Shown in pieces: positions 27,230-35,720 of a stretch of DNA of 64,000 bases. The translations under genes were made by a program, and so were the position numbers. The notes beneath the pieces were generated by a model. The model did no database searches, was not told the origin of the DNA, and was given only the letters and a program-made list of their open reading frames with translations. The stretch lies in assembly GCA_964410215.1 (NCBI GenBank), contig CAYPHA010000002.1, forward strand, positions 62,001 to 126,000. Reading direction: 5' to 3'. This DNA comes from CAYPHA01 sp964410215 (GTDB lineage Bacteria; Calditrichota; Calditrichia; Calditrichales; CAYPHA01). The stretch's first letter is position 1; each line of letters opens with the position of its first letter.

Positions 27230-27975
27230 TCATTCACTCCATTGGAAAGCCGGTCCGCGCAGGCTTCTACGCCAAGGCAATATTTTGAAATAGATTCTTT
27301 CTTTAATTTAAACCGGGTGGTCACATCCTTCATCCATTTGGGCATGATATCATCGAATTTAAGTTCCAGGATACACCAATCCTCAGTGATCATGGTTAAA
27401 TTTTCATCATTTAAAATATCCCCCAGATCCGGTTTGGCAACCGCGCGCACACTGGTATCGATGGTCAGCCGTTCTCTCTCGTCCGTTCTTCCCAGGTAAG
27501 CTTCCCGCTCATATACGACAAGAATGGTGGGTACCAGGCCTTTCTTCAACAGATTATAAAGAAACTTTCCGGATACCAGTTTCGCGTTATGGTCGTCCTG
27601 TTCGAATTCAAACGCCGTATCTTCGGACGTGCTGATGAGACGTTCAATCGTTATAAACGGCAACCGCGAACGTTCTTTTGCAATACAGTTTACAAACTTT
27701 CGTTTTATTTCCAGAAACGCAAACTCACTGCTGTCGTTATAAGTACGTACCCGTAATTTTTTCCTTATTTTCAGGCCTTCTATCTTTTCAAAATAATAAT
27801 CGAGCTCCGGGGTATCGAAATAAATGCTCCTTACGGTATATTTTTTACCGCCCAGCTCTTTCAGATGGGGATCAAGTTTCGTAAAAGGTTCAATGTACTT
27901 CCGGATTTCCGGTATATCCTTCATCTCCAGACGAAATTTATGTTCATAACGTGACTGGTCGCCAAATCTACGCAT
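27226..27975 (-). CDS. VTC-domain (polyphosphate polymerase-like) protein
   Basis: This 249-residue protein matches the VTC catalytic tunnel fold. YEHKFRL near the N-terminus, RSIYFDTPELDYY, KIRKKLRVRTY, AFLEIKRKF and, near the end, CILELKFDD supply the alternating Lys/Arg and Glu residues of the triphosphate tunnel superfamily. Yeast VTC4 makes polyphosphate from ATP; bacterial homologues next to DUF4956 are poorly characterised. It is soluble and cytoplasmic. It is flanked by a HlyD-type adaptor gene (12-base gap) and the overlapping DUF4956 gene. Confidence 0.86.
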   Translation of the reverse strand: MRRFGDQSRYEHKFRLEMKDIPEIRKYIEPFTKLDPHLKELGGKKYTVRSIYFDTPELDYYFEKIEGLKIRKKLRVRTYNDSSEFAFLEIKRKFVNCIAKERSRLPFITIERLISTSEDTAFEFEQDDHNAKLVSGKFLYNLLKKGLVPTILVVYEREAYLGRTDERERLTIDTSVRAVAKPDLGDILNDENLTMITEDWCILELKFDDIMPKWMKDVTTRFKLKKESISKYCLGVEACADRLSNGVNE

Positions 27976-27987
27976 TTAACCAAATCC

Positions 27988-29058
27988 TTACAGCAGGGAT
28001 GTACCGGCATAGCGTTTAAAAGCTTTTACCAGCCGTGATCCTATCGTCATTTTATCAGCATGGATTCTGGCAAATCCGGACATACCGGGCACAAGCTCAT
28101 TGCGCGCATTGACTACCATACCTGTGATAAAATAGACCGGCCTCCCCGCCAAAATATGACTCCTTTTATGAAGTTGTGTCACAGAGGCTTCATAGGTTTG
28201 ACCGGTTTCGGAAACCATTATATTAATTTTCTGGCCGTTTTTTAAATATTTCAACTTTTCAACAGGGATGGCCATCCTTATAAGAAGGGTGTCCAAACGT
28301 TCCACTTTACAAATAAGGCTGTCATTACCGGAAAAGGTGAGAATCCCTTTATGCGGTGAACGAATGATTTCCTGACTCCTTTTCGATTCCAGTATTCTTA
28401 TCTGTTCTTCCAACTGTTTAATATGTGCCCGGACATAACGGATGGTTTCCATTTTCTCACCGCTCTTCACGGCTTCCAGCCTGGCTTGCTGCATTTTGAC
28501 CGTATTGCGGTATGTATCATAGGTTACTTTTGCCGTCTCCCATTCAGCCGCGCTCAGCAGTCCTTTCTCAAAAAGTTCTTTTTGACGTAAATACTGCGGT
28601 TCGAAGGCTTCATATTGTGTTTCCGCTATCTCCAGTGCCTGTAATGCCTCATTCTGAACCGCCTGTTTCTCACCGGTGCTGACCATCGCCAGATTGGCCT
28701 CTGCTTTTTTTAATTCTCCTCTCAATTCCGCCAGCAGGAACTGATTACTCGAGGAGGTTAATACGGCAAGGGTATCACCGGCTTTGACCATCTGGTCATT
28801 CTCCAGGTGCGGCAGCATTCTGAACCGGACAAAGTCTTCCCTTTGATACTGCAACAGATTAAAAAATAAAACTTTACCGGTCTTATGGTCCAGCAGCCGG
28901 CTTTTCAATTTATCCGGTTCTATACGTACAAGCGACCATTCCGCTTTGGAAACGACCTGACAGGGTGCCTTTACCGAATACGGCAGTTCGATGGCCATCA
29001 GTATTATAAATAATACAATAATAGCTACAGAAGCTAAAACTACTTTTAAAATCTTCAT
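27988..29058 (-). CDS. HlyD/RND-type membrane fusion (adaptor) protein
   Basis: This protein has one N-terminal transmembrane helix (VVLASVAIIVLFIILMAIEL), a barrel-sandwich (lipoyl-like) half, a long coiled-coil hairpin (about 120-240, rich in Glu, Lys and Ala), the second lipoyl half with IIRSPHKGILTF, and a beta-barrel (VEKLKYLKNGQKINIMV). I choose the ATG at 29058; a TTG six codons upstream is possible but less likely. Such adaptors bridge inner-membrane transporters and outer-membrane channels. No transporter or TolC gene is adjacent, and it forms an apparent operon with the VTC and DUF4956 genes, an unusual pairing. Confidence 0.85.
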   Translation of the reverse strand: MKILKVVLASVAIIVLFIILMAIELPYSVKAPCQVVSKAEWSLVRIEPDKLKSRLLDHKTGKVLFFNLLQYQREDFVRFRMLPHLENDQMVKAGDTLAVLTSSSNQFLLAELRGELKKAEANLAMVSTGEKQAVQNEALQALEIAETQYEAFEPQYLRQKELFEKGLLSAAEWETAKVTYDTYRNTVKMQQARLEAVKSGEKMETIRYVRAHIKQLEEQIRILESKRSQEIIRSPHKGILTFSGNDSLICKVERLDTLLIRMAIPVEKLKYLKNGQKINIMVSETGQTYEASVTQLHKRSHILAGRPVYFITGMVVNARNELVPGMSGFARIHADKMTIGSRLVKAFKRYAGTSLL

Positions 29059-29127
29059 ATTGGTTTGTAGAGGCAACTAAACCTGAACCCTAATTTTCTA
29101 ATCAGGAACCGCTGAATACCGGTCCGT

Positions 29128-30024
29128 TTAATCGGAATATTCTTTAACAATCACATCAGGCAGGCGCGGTGTGGCGCCATTCTGCGTACAAACATAGGCA
29201 GCGAGACGGTTTGCACCCTGATGTATGCTGTCCAGAGAATATCCCTTAAGCATGCCCGTAACCAGGGCTGCGGTAAAAGAATCACCGGCACCTACCGTAT
29301 CGGCAATTTTAACTTCCGGAGCCTCAAGGAAGGAAGCAGCATCGGGCGTCATCAACAGACTACCCTCTCCGCCTTTCGTAAGTGCTGCAATACGCAAATT
29401 ATACAGCCGTATCAGTTTACCAAGCGCTTCGCTTTCATCGCCTGTAACAGAACACATATCCATAACAACAGGCAATTCGTCATCATTGAGTTTCAAACAG
29501 TTGCATTGTTCCAGGCTGTTTCTGATAATCGTTTCATTATAATAGTTTTGTCTCAGGTTGATATCAAAAACTTTTAAACATGCCGGTTTCAGAACACCGA
29601 GTATTTTATTTATAGTGTTCCTGGACATCTCCGAGCGCTGGGCAAGCGATCCAAAACAAACAGCATCCGCGGACCGGGCCAATGCTTCAGCCTGTGATGT
29701 GAACGGTATGACATCCCATGCCACGTTTTCATGAATGACATAGTCCGGTTTACCGGAATTATCCAGTTTAACTTCAACAATTCCTGTGCGGTGTTCCGGA
29801 TCTTTTGCAATATATTCGGTTGTCAATCCGATGGATTGGAGATGCTCCAAAATTTCAATACCGTATGAATCGTCGCCGACGGCACTTATAATGTAACCGG
29901 ATGCACCCAATTCCTTTGCATGATAGGCAAAATTAGCCGGCGCTCCCCCAAATTTTTTTCCGTCGGGAAACACATCCCAGAGCAGTTCGCCAAGTCCGAC
30001 AATACTATATGTTTTGCTTCTCAT
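29128..30024 (-). CDS. PfkB-family sugar kinase, fructokinase-like
   Basis: This 298-residue protein has both PfkB signatures: a glycine-rich substrate-binding N-terminal region (GLGELLWDVFPDGKKFGGAPANFAYHA) and the ATP/catalytic motif DTVGAGDSFTAAL near residue 240, where the last Asp is the catalytic base. The GELLWDVFP start resembles fructokinases. It phosphorylates a free sugar, probably fructose or a related ketose, in the cytoplasm. It lies just upstream of the HlyD-type gene in the same direction with a gap of about 70 bases. Exact sugar specificity is not certain. Confidence 0.9.
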   Translation of the reverse strand: MRSKTYSIVGLGELLWDVFPDGKKFGGAPANFAYHAKELGASGYIISAVGDDSYGIEILEHLQSIGLTTEYIAKDPEHRTGIVEVKLDNSGKPDYVIHENVAWDVIPFTSQAEALARSADAVCFGSLAQRSEMSRNTINKILGVLKPACLKVFDINLRQNYYNETIIRNSLEQCNCLKLNDDELPVVMDMCSVTGDESEALGKLIRLYNLRIAALTKGGEGSLLMTPDAASFLEAPEVKIADTVGAGDSFTAALVTGMLKGYSLDSIHQGANRLAAYVCTQNGATPRLPDVIVKEYSD

Positions 30025-30070
30025 AACGCTTTCTTACCCGTGAACATACATATTGAAATAGTAAATAGTG

Positions 30071-30595
30071 CTAAAACGTCCAGCCGGTTATTGCAATCAG
30101 AATGGCTGTCAAAATCACATAAATAATCCATCCGATGATACAGACACCGATAGCCCTTCCCGTACTCTGATAGTCAAGCGCCTGCCGCACCGCAATCACC
30201 ATCGTAATCAGCATCCATATCGCAACGATAAAATTAATAAGGCCGCCGAGGGCCGGTATAAAGCCGAATATACGTAACACTCCCGGTGAGCTGGCAAAAC
30301 CGATTGTCCGTAGTAATTCTCCGGGATTGGAATGGGTCTGCGGTTCCGGCATCAGTTTGGTTCCAATGAAATAGGTCAGATAGGCCCAGATATACCAGCC
30401 GATCAGCGCTGTTACGGTTAAAAGGACCAAGCCGCGTATACCCGTTTGAGAAAGGGCACCGATACCAGCAGCCACACTGGATAACACTACAACAAGCACC
30501 GCTTGTAGGGAAGCTTCTTTATCCGCCTCGACCTCTTCATACAGGCTGATATCCAGACGCGCAGCACGTATCATACGTGCAATAAGGTTATCCAT
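30071..30595 (-). CDS. Yip1-domain membrane protein
   Basis: This 174-residue protein starts with an amphipathic N-terminus (MDNLIARMIRAARLDISLYEEVEAD) followed by about five hydrophobic helices. The pattern of short helices with ALIGWYIWAYLTYFIG and TIGFASSPGVLRIFGFIPALGGL fits the YIP1 family. Bacterial members have no settled function; they are small polytopic inner-membrane proteins. A ribosome binding site AAAGGAG precedes the ATG. It faces the PfkB gene downstream and a hairpin-repeat region upstream. Confidence 0.8.
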   Translation of the reverse strand: MDNLIARMIRAARLDISLYEEVEADKEASLQAVLVVVLSSVAAGIGALSQTGIRGLVLLTVTALIGWYIWAYLTYFIGTKLMPEPQTHSNPGELLRTIGFASSPGVLRIFGFIPALGGLINFIVAIWMLITMVIAVRQALDYQSTGRAIGVCIIGWIIYVILTAILIAITGWTF

Positions 30596-30631
30596 GATTA
30601 TTCTCCTTTGTGATTTTGGTATTTTTACAGG

Positions 30632-30705
30632 GCGGGAATATATCCCGTCCTTACATGCGCTTTGCTGGGCGGGTATATACCCCGCCCTTACGAGTCAGAG
30701 ATGGA
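30632..30705. repeat. Two tandem hairpin repeats GGGCGGG-TATATA-CCCGCCC
   Basis: Two near-identical palindromic units stand side by side: GGGCGGGAATATATCCCGTCC, then GGGCGGGTATATACCCCGCCC, each followed by TTAC. They lie between the DUF1080 gene stop and the Yip1 gene start. Stem strength suggests they also act as transcript-end structures. I recall the same type of unit from intergenic regions of other phyla. Confidence 0.65.
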
Positions 30706-30718
30706 TCCCGGCTTTTCC

Positions 30719-31456
30719 TTACAGCTCCCGCAGCCATATATTCCGGTAGCTGACCGGATGACTGTGATCCTGGAGTTGAATGGGCTCTTCCATGCTGTGA
30801 AATTCATATTTTGGCTGACCCGACCAGGATGTATTTCCCTTCAATTCCGCATGATTATGTATCAGTACGCCGTTATGCAGAACGGTCATATAGCCCGGTG
30901 TTTTCAATGTTTTATCTTCGTTAAACCGGGGTGCCGTATAGATGATATCATACGATTGCCATTCTCCGGGAGGCCGGCAGGCATTAACCATTGGAATATA
31001 TTGCTTATAAATGGCCCCGGCCTGGCCGTTGACATAGGTTTCATTTTCATAGGAATCCAGGACCTGTACTTCATATCGGTTTTGCAGAAAAACGCCGCTG
31101 TTGCCTTTATCCTGCCCCTTACCTGATTTCTCAACGGGAATCCTGAATTCCACATGAAGCTGACAGTCGCCAAATCCCTGACGCGTAAATATACTTCCGC
31201 CATCCTTTACAACCGTCATGGCGCCATCTTCCAGTTTCCATTTCGGTGTATTGCCGTCTTTATCCCTCCAGGCGGACAGATCGGTACCATCGAACAGAAT
31301 AATTGCATCGGACGGGGGAGCTGTCTGATCACCGGGTGTTACCTTCACCGGAACCGGCTCCCATACTTCCGTTTTAGCAGCCTCTTTGGCCCTGTCCTGA
31401 CAAAACAATGTACCGATTAAAACAATCAAGGTGAACAAACCAAGAGCCTTCTTCAT
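30719..31456 (-). CDS. DUF1080 (3-keto-disaccharide hydrolase-like) secreted protein
   Basis: A 245-residue protein from the ATG at 31456, which follows GGAGG at ideal spacing; a TTG four codons upstream is less likely. A Sec signal peptide (MKKALGLFTLIVLIGTLFCQ) precedes a concanavalin-like beta-sandwich with IILFDGTDLSAW, WKLEDGAMTVV, GNSGVFLQNRYEVQVLDSY and GEWQSYDIIYTAPRF, the DUF1080 pattern. Members have been linked to hydrolysis of 3-keto-glycosides and often co-occur with ThuA proteins; one such protein lies at 20192-21031. It is divergently oriented to the large operon starting at 31794. Confidence 0.87.
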   Translation of the reverse strand: MKKALGLFTLIVLIGTLFCQDRAKEAAKTEVWEPVPVKVTPGDQTAPPSDAIILFDGTDLSAWRDKDGNTPKWKLEDGAMTVVKDGGSIFTRQGFGDCQLHVEFRIPVEKSGKGQDKGNSGVFLQNRYEVQVLDSYENETYVNGQAGAIYKQYIPMVNACRPPGEWQSYDIIYTAPRFNEDKTLKTPGYMTVLHNGVLIHNHAELKGNTSWSGQPKYEFHSMEEPIQLQDHSHPVSYRNIWLREL

Positions 31457-31629
31457 AATAGCCTCCAATTATTGCTGTATACAACGAAATATATGCATGC
31501 GAAGTTCAAATTGTTAAAAATACACTTTACTATATTTTTGGCAAATATACAAGTATTCAGGGTTATACCGTAACTTATTTACGGACACGGTTTCAATCGG
31601 CGAACTTTATTGCATTTTTTTCATTTTTT

Positions 31630-31659
31630 TTGGAAAGGATGCATAAATATTCGTATAAT
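31630..31659 (+). promoter_or_regulatory. Sigma70-like promoter of the electron-transfer operon
   Basis: A perfect -10 TATAAT (31654-31659) is preceded by TTGGAA (31630-31635) with an 18-bp spacer. Transcription would start near 31666, just before the leader hairpins and 128 bases ahead of the first gene. No other stretch in this 337-bp divergent region matches as well. Confidence 0.55.
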
Positions 31660-31664
31660 TTTTA

Positions 31665-31728
31665 TCTCAGATGACTGTTAATCTGTGAGGGGGAACGCCT
31701 TACTTCCGGAGTACCGGTAAGGGAACGC
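31665..31728 (+). promoter_or_regulatory. Structured 5' leader with two hairpins
   Basis: Hairpin 1 is CAGAT-gactgtta-ATCTG (31668-31685). Hairpin 2 is CCTTAC/GTAAGG with an inner CGG/CCG closing an AGTA loop and a 3-nt bulge (31698-31722). The octamer GGGAACGC occurs at 31691-31698 and 31721-31728 around hairpin 2. I do not recognise a known riboswitch class. A regulatory RNA element is inferred only from structure and position. Confidence 0.4.
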
Positions 31729-31793
31729 ATCTTTACCTCCTGAGTTAAATTGATTTAATCAACAGAAATATCATCTTATTAAAGGAAGTTCAA

Positions 31794-33017
31794 ATGGCAC
31801 GTTCATTATTATTGGTTTTAAGCCTGATATTCATTATAAGTCAGCCGATTATGGCCCAGATTGAATCCCAATGGCGCGGTCCAAAACGGGATGGCGTATA
31901 CCCCGGCGAAACACTACTTAAAAAATGGCCCGCTGATGGTCCGAAAATGCTCTGGTCTGCAACGGGATTTCATGAAGGTTTTTCTTCCCCCGCCGTGACA
32001 CAGGACCGTATCTACCTGAACGGTATGAAGGACGGCCGTGGTTATTTGTTTGCACTGGACCATAGCGGCAAACAGGTCTGGGTTAAAGAATACGGCTCTG
32101 AATGGGATGACGGACACGCCGGTTCCCGAAGCACCCCTACCGTTATTGGCAACAAAATCTATTTTATGAGCGGCGATGGCGTAGTGTATTGCCTGGATGA
32201 TAAAAAGGGGGATATCCTCTGGGAAGTCGACCTGATCCGTTCCTTCGGCGCACGAAATCTGAGATGGGGAATGACCGAATCCCTGCTCATCGACGGAGAC
32301 CGGTTATTCTGTACGCCGGGCGGCACAGATGCCATGATGGCCATTCTCGACAGGAATACCGGTAAAACACTGCAAACAATAAAAGGCAACGGGGAAAAAT
32401 CGGCCTATTGCTCACCCGCTCTGGTCACACATGGACAACGTCGGCTGATTCTCACGATGACAGGAGAATCCCTGGTTGGAATCGACGCCACCACCGGAGC
32501 ATTTTTATGGGATTATCAGCACCGCACCCGTTATGATATCAATCCGAATACCCCCTTATACCATGACGGATATATTTATTCGGTCAGTGGTTACGACACG
32601 GGCGGGCAGCTTTTTAAAGTGACCGGCAATGCGGAAGGACTGGAGAATGTATGGGCCGATGAAACTCTGGACAGCCAAATGGGTTCCGCTATGCTGGTCG
32701 ACGGTTTTATCTACGGTTCCGGTCACAGCAACAAAGGGTGGCATTGTATCGATTTTATGACGGGTGACGTACAATATTCGGCCAGAGTCCTTGGAAGCAA
32801 AGGAAATATCATTTATTCGGATGGTATGTTTTATTGTTACAGCGAAGACGGCGATGTGGGACTGGTCAAACCGAATCCGAAAAAATTCGATGTCATCAGT
32901 TCCTTTAAAATTGAGCAGGGATCGGGTGCCCACTGGGCTCATCCGGTCATTTCGAAAGGTGTGTTGTACATCCGGCACGGTGATGTACTCATGACCTTCG
33001 ATATTTCGGTAAAATAA
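31794..33017 (+). CDS. Secreted PQQ-like beta-propeller protein (BamB-like fold), first gene of the operon
   Basis: This 407-residue protein has a Sec signal peptide cleaved near MAQIE. The mature protein begins SQWRGPKRDGVYPG, the short lead-in that marks this propeller group, followed by repeated blades with the pattern V-x-A-L-D-x-x-x-G-x-x-x-W (GYLFALDHSGKQVW, GVVYCLDDKKGDILW, SLVGIDATTGAFLW). The fold matches PQQ-dependent dehydrogenases and BamB, but I see no CxxCH heme site, so real PQQ binding is uncertain. The stop codon overlaps the next start. AAGGAA precedes the ATG. A periplasmic redox or scaffold role is inferred from the operon. Confidence 0.85.
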   Translation: MARSLLLVLSLIFIISQPIMAQIESQWRGPKRDGVYPGETLLKKWPADGPKMLWSATGFHEGFSSPAVTQDRIYLNGMKDGRGYLFALDHSGKQVWVKEYGSEWDDGHAGSRSTPTVIGNKIYFMSGDGVVYCLDDKKGDILWEVDLIRSFGARNLRWGMTESLLIDGDRLFCTPGGTDAMMAILDRNTGKTLQTIKGNGEKSAYCSPALVTHGQRRLILTMTGESLVGIDATTGAFLWDYQHRTRYDINPNTPLYHDGYIYSVSGYDTGGQLFKVTGNAEGLENVWADETLDSQMGSAMLVDGFIYGSGHSNKGWHCIDFMTGDVQYSARVLGSKGNIIYSDGMFYCYSEDGDVGLVKPNPKKFDVISSFKIEQGSGAHWAHPVISKGVLYIRHGDVLMTFDISVK

Positions 33018-34450
33018 TGGATGATAAACGATATCATAATATATTAATCCTGTTTACAACCTTCTCGGGAATTCTGTTACTTTACTGGTGGATGCAGCAT
33101 GATCCCGTTTCCGAATTTGGACTTTTTGTGCCCGGACTCGATAACCGCCCCGAACGTTCATCATCGCAGGGGCTGACTGTTGAAATCGGAAGTTTTTTTA
33201 CCTGGTTTGGCGCCGACGTGTCGCCGGGTAACGGAAACTGGCCCCGGTTCAGAGGGATCGATTACGACAATATCAGCAAGGAAAACGTTCGTCTGACAGA
33301 TAATCTGGAAGCATCGCCTCCCGTTGTGCGCTGGTCTGTTGAACTGGGCGAAGGACATGCCGGCCCGGTCGTCGCCGATGGCCGCGTTTTTATCATGGAT
33401 TACGATGAACAAAACCGGCGTGACCTCCTGCGCTGTTTTTCTTTCGAAAATGGAAAAGAAATCTGGCAACGTGGTTATGACATCTTCATAAAGCGGAATC
33501 ACGGCATGTCACGCACCGTCCCTGCAGTAAAAAACAACTATGTCGTAACCATGGGACCGATGTGTCATGTCATGTGTGTGGACGCGGACTCCGGAAACTT
33601 CAAATGGGGTATTGATCTGGTACGGGAATATGAGACGGAAGTCCCCTTGTGGTATACCGGGCAGTGTCCGCTGATCGAGGATTCCATTGCCGTGATTGGC
33701 GTCGGTGGAACGGCCCTCATGATCGGTGTTCACTGTGAGACCGGTGATGTCATCTGGGAAGCGCCGAATCCGTCTGATCTTAAAATGTCGCATGCATCGA
33801 TCATCCCGATGAATCTTGCCGGTGAGCGCGTGTATGTATACAGCACCCTTGGAGCCCTGGTCGGTGTATCAGCAGAAAAAGAAACTGCCGGACAGATCCT
33901 CTTTGAGGCCAGAGAATGGAATCATGCCGTCGTAGCCCCTTCTCCTGTCTATGCCGGTAACGACCATATATTTGTCACCGCAGGTTACGGAGCCGGAAGT
34001 ATGTTGCTGAAGGTTACAAAGGAATCGGGTAAATATGCTGTTTCGCCCGTTTCGCGCAGCAAACCCGATGAGGGACTCGCTTCCGAACAACAAACGCCGA
34101 TCGTATACAGGGATCATATGTTTGCTATTATGCCTAAAGATGCCGGGGCGCTGCGCAACCAGTTTGTATGCTGCAAAACGGAGGATCCCTCAGCGATACG
34201 CTGGTCAAGTGGTAAAACGAACCGCTATGGCCTGGGTCCGTACCTCATTGCAGATGATAAATTTTTTATCCTGAGTGACGATGGTGTATTGACCGTTGCA
34301 GAAGCCAGTACAAAGGAATTCAAAATGCTGTCTCAGACAAAAATTCTCGAAGGCCATGATGCCTGGGGTCCAATGGCCGTTGTGAACGGGCACCTGCTGG
34401 CCCGCGATTCCCGGGAGCTGGTTTGTCTTGATCTCACAACATCAAATTGA
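33017..34450 (+). CDS. Membrane-anchored PQQ-like beta-propeller protein
   Basis: This 477-residue protein has one N-terminal hydrophobic anchor (ILILFTTFSGILLLYWWM) and then a periplasmic propeller. It carries the same lead-in motif, NWPRFRGIDYDN, as its paralogues, then blades such as LLRCFSFENGKEIWQ, VMCVDADSGNFKWG, MIGVHCETGDVIWE and LVCLDL at the end. The start overlaps the preceding stop (TAATGG). It is clearly paralogous to the propellers at 31794, 37615 and 43263 but not a recent copy. Likely location is the periplasmic face of the inner membrane. Confidence 0.84.
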   Translation: MDDKRYHNILILFTTFSGILLLYWWMQHDPVSEFGLFVPGLDNRPERSSSQGLTVEIGSFFTWFGADVSPGNGNWPRFRGIDYDNISKENVRLTDNLEASPPVVRWSVELGEGHAGPVVADGRVFIMDYDEQNRRDLLRCFSFENGKEIWQRGYDIFIKRNHGMSRTVPAVKNNYVVTMGPMCHVMCVDADSGNFKWGIDLVREYETEVPLWYTGQCPLIEDSIAVIGVGGTALMIGVHCETGDVIWEAPNPSDLKMSHASIIPMNLAGERVYVYSTLGALVGVSAEKETAGQILFEAREWNHAVVAPSPVYAGNDHIFVTAGYGAGSMLLKVTKESGKYAVSPVSRSKPDEGLASEQQTPIVYRDHMFAIMPKDAGALRNQFVCCKTEDPSAIRWSSGKTNRYGLGPYLIADDKFFILSDDGVLTVAEASTKEFKMLSQTKILEGHDAWGPMAVVNGHLLARDSRELVCLDLTTSN

Positions 34451-34464
34451 AGTGAGTGGACCGT

Positions 34465-35475
34465 ATGCCTTCAGAAAATAAAAAGAGAGACCGGGTTCTT
34501 ACGACGTTGATTATTATCGTATCGGTAATAGGAATTGTTTATTTCGGCTATCAGTCAGTAAGGGAAACAAACCGTAATATACAGGACAAACCGTTTGCAT
34601 ATAATATCGAATATTTTAAACAGAGTGACAGTGCCCTCTTCCACTATGAGCAGATACGGGAGTTAAATCTCGACCTGGATATGCCGCTTGGTATCACTAT
34701 TGGTATGGACAACACGCTTTATGTTTCCGGTGACCGGCTTATACTAAAACTGGCTCAGAACGGCAGCATTCTGAATACAATTGAATGCAGTGAATCCGTG
34801 AGGGCACTATGCATGGACGCGCAGGGTAATCTGTATGCAGCCCAAAACAGACACATCGAAGTTTACAATACCGCAGGAAAGCGAAAGACACGCTGGGATA
34901 TTTCCGGAGAAAACCCTGTGATTACATCGATTGCAGTAAGCACGTCCGGGGTGTATGTCGCGGATGCCGGCGCGAAAGCGGTCTGGCATTTCAGTCGCGA
35001 GGGGGAGCTGAAACATAAGATTGGTCCTGAAAAAGAAGCGGCGGGCATTCCCGCTTTCGTTATTCCCAGTCCCTATTTCGACGTAGCTGTTGATCCGGAT
35101 GGATTCATCTGGATCGCCAACACCGGAAATCATGCTTTGGAAAGTTACACTCCTGATTGTACCTTTCGTTCTTCGTGGGGTTCTTACTCCATGAAAACAG
35201 AAGGTTTCAGCGGTTGCTGTAATCCTTCTCATTTTGACATACTGAGTGACGGTTCTTTTGTAACCAGTGAAAAGGGTATTCCGAGAGTGAAAGTGTATAA
35301 CCGGGCCGGGATTCTCGTTTCTGTAGTTGCAGGGCCGGAGCGGTTTATTGAAGGAACGGTCGGTCTGGATCTTTCAGTGGATGCCAATGACCGGATTTAC
35401 ATATTGGATCCAAAGAAAAAAGCTGTCCGTATTTTCGACAAAAAAGAAGTCATTCAATCAAAGGAAACAAGCTGA
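34465..35475 (+). CDS. Membrane-anchored NHL/six-bladed beta-propeller protein
   Basis: The ATG at 34465 is preferred over a GTG at 34456. One transmembrane helix (VLTTLIIIVSVIGIVYFGY) is followed by NHL-like blades: LGITIGMDNTLYVSGD, ALCMDAQGNLYAAQ, SIAVSTSGVYVADAGAKAVWHF, VAVDPDGFIWIANTGNHALESY and LSVDANDRIYILDPKKKAVRIF. These repeats of V-x-x-D-x-x-G-x-I-Y-V-A-D are typical of NHL proteins. The middle contains GFSGCCNPSHFDIL with a Cys pair, a feature seen in a group of propellers from Fe-S-rich operons. Role unknown; periplasmic scaffold or sensor is possible. The next gene starts three bases after the stop. Confidence 0.8.
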   Translation: MPSENKKRDRVLTTLIIIVSVIGIVYFGYQSVRETNRNIQDKPFAYNIEYFKQSDSALFHYEQIRELNLDLDMPLGITIGMDNTLYVSGDRLILKLAQNGSILNTIECSESVRALCMDAQGNLYAAQNRHIEVYNTAGKRKTRWDISGENPVITSIAVSTSGVYVADAGAKAVWHFSREGELKHKIGPEKEAAGIPAFVIPSPYFDVAVDPDGFIWIANTGNHALESYTPDCTFRSSWGSYSMKTEGFSGCCNPSHFDILSDGSFVTSEKGIPRVKVYNRAGILVSVVAGPERFIEGTVGLDLSVDANDRIYILDPKKKAVRIFDKKEVIQSKETS

Positions 35476-35477
35476 TC

Positions 35478-35720
35478 ATGTCCTCAATCCGATCCGTAAA
35501 CCGACGGAAGTTTTTGAAAAGTGGTGGCCGGTTTTTTGTACTCAGCAGTCTGATTGCCGCCGGATTTCATATATCCATGCGAAAAAACCACACGGACAGA
35601 CGTCAATCATGCCTGCTGGAATCACCCTGCCGCCATTGCAGAGTAGGTAACCGCTGTACAGATCCATCAAGACGTGAGCAGGAAATGAAGCCGGCTCAAG
35701 AGGTGCAAAATGGCCGATGA
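35478..35720 (+). CDS. Small Tat-signal four-cysteine protein
   Basis: This 80-residue protein has a twin-arginine signal (VNRRKFLKSGG followed by FFVLSSLIAAGF). The mature part is only about 45 residues and carries four cysteines: Cys45, Cys51, Cys54 and Cys60, spaced C-x5-C-x2-C-x5-C. Such a set could hold one Fe-S cluster or a metal. It overlaps the next gene by 11 bases, which is strong evidence that it is translated and real. I do not recognise a family. It may be a tiny exported ferredoxin or an assembly partner of the following Tat ferredoxin. Confidence 0.7.
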   Translation: MSSIRSVNRRKFLKSGGRFFVLSSLIAAGFHISMRKNHTDRRQSCLLESPCRHCRVGNRCTDPSRREQEMKPAQEVQNGR

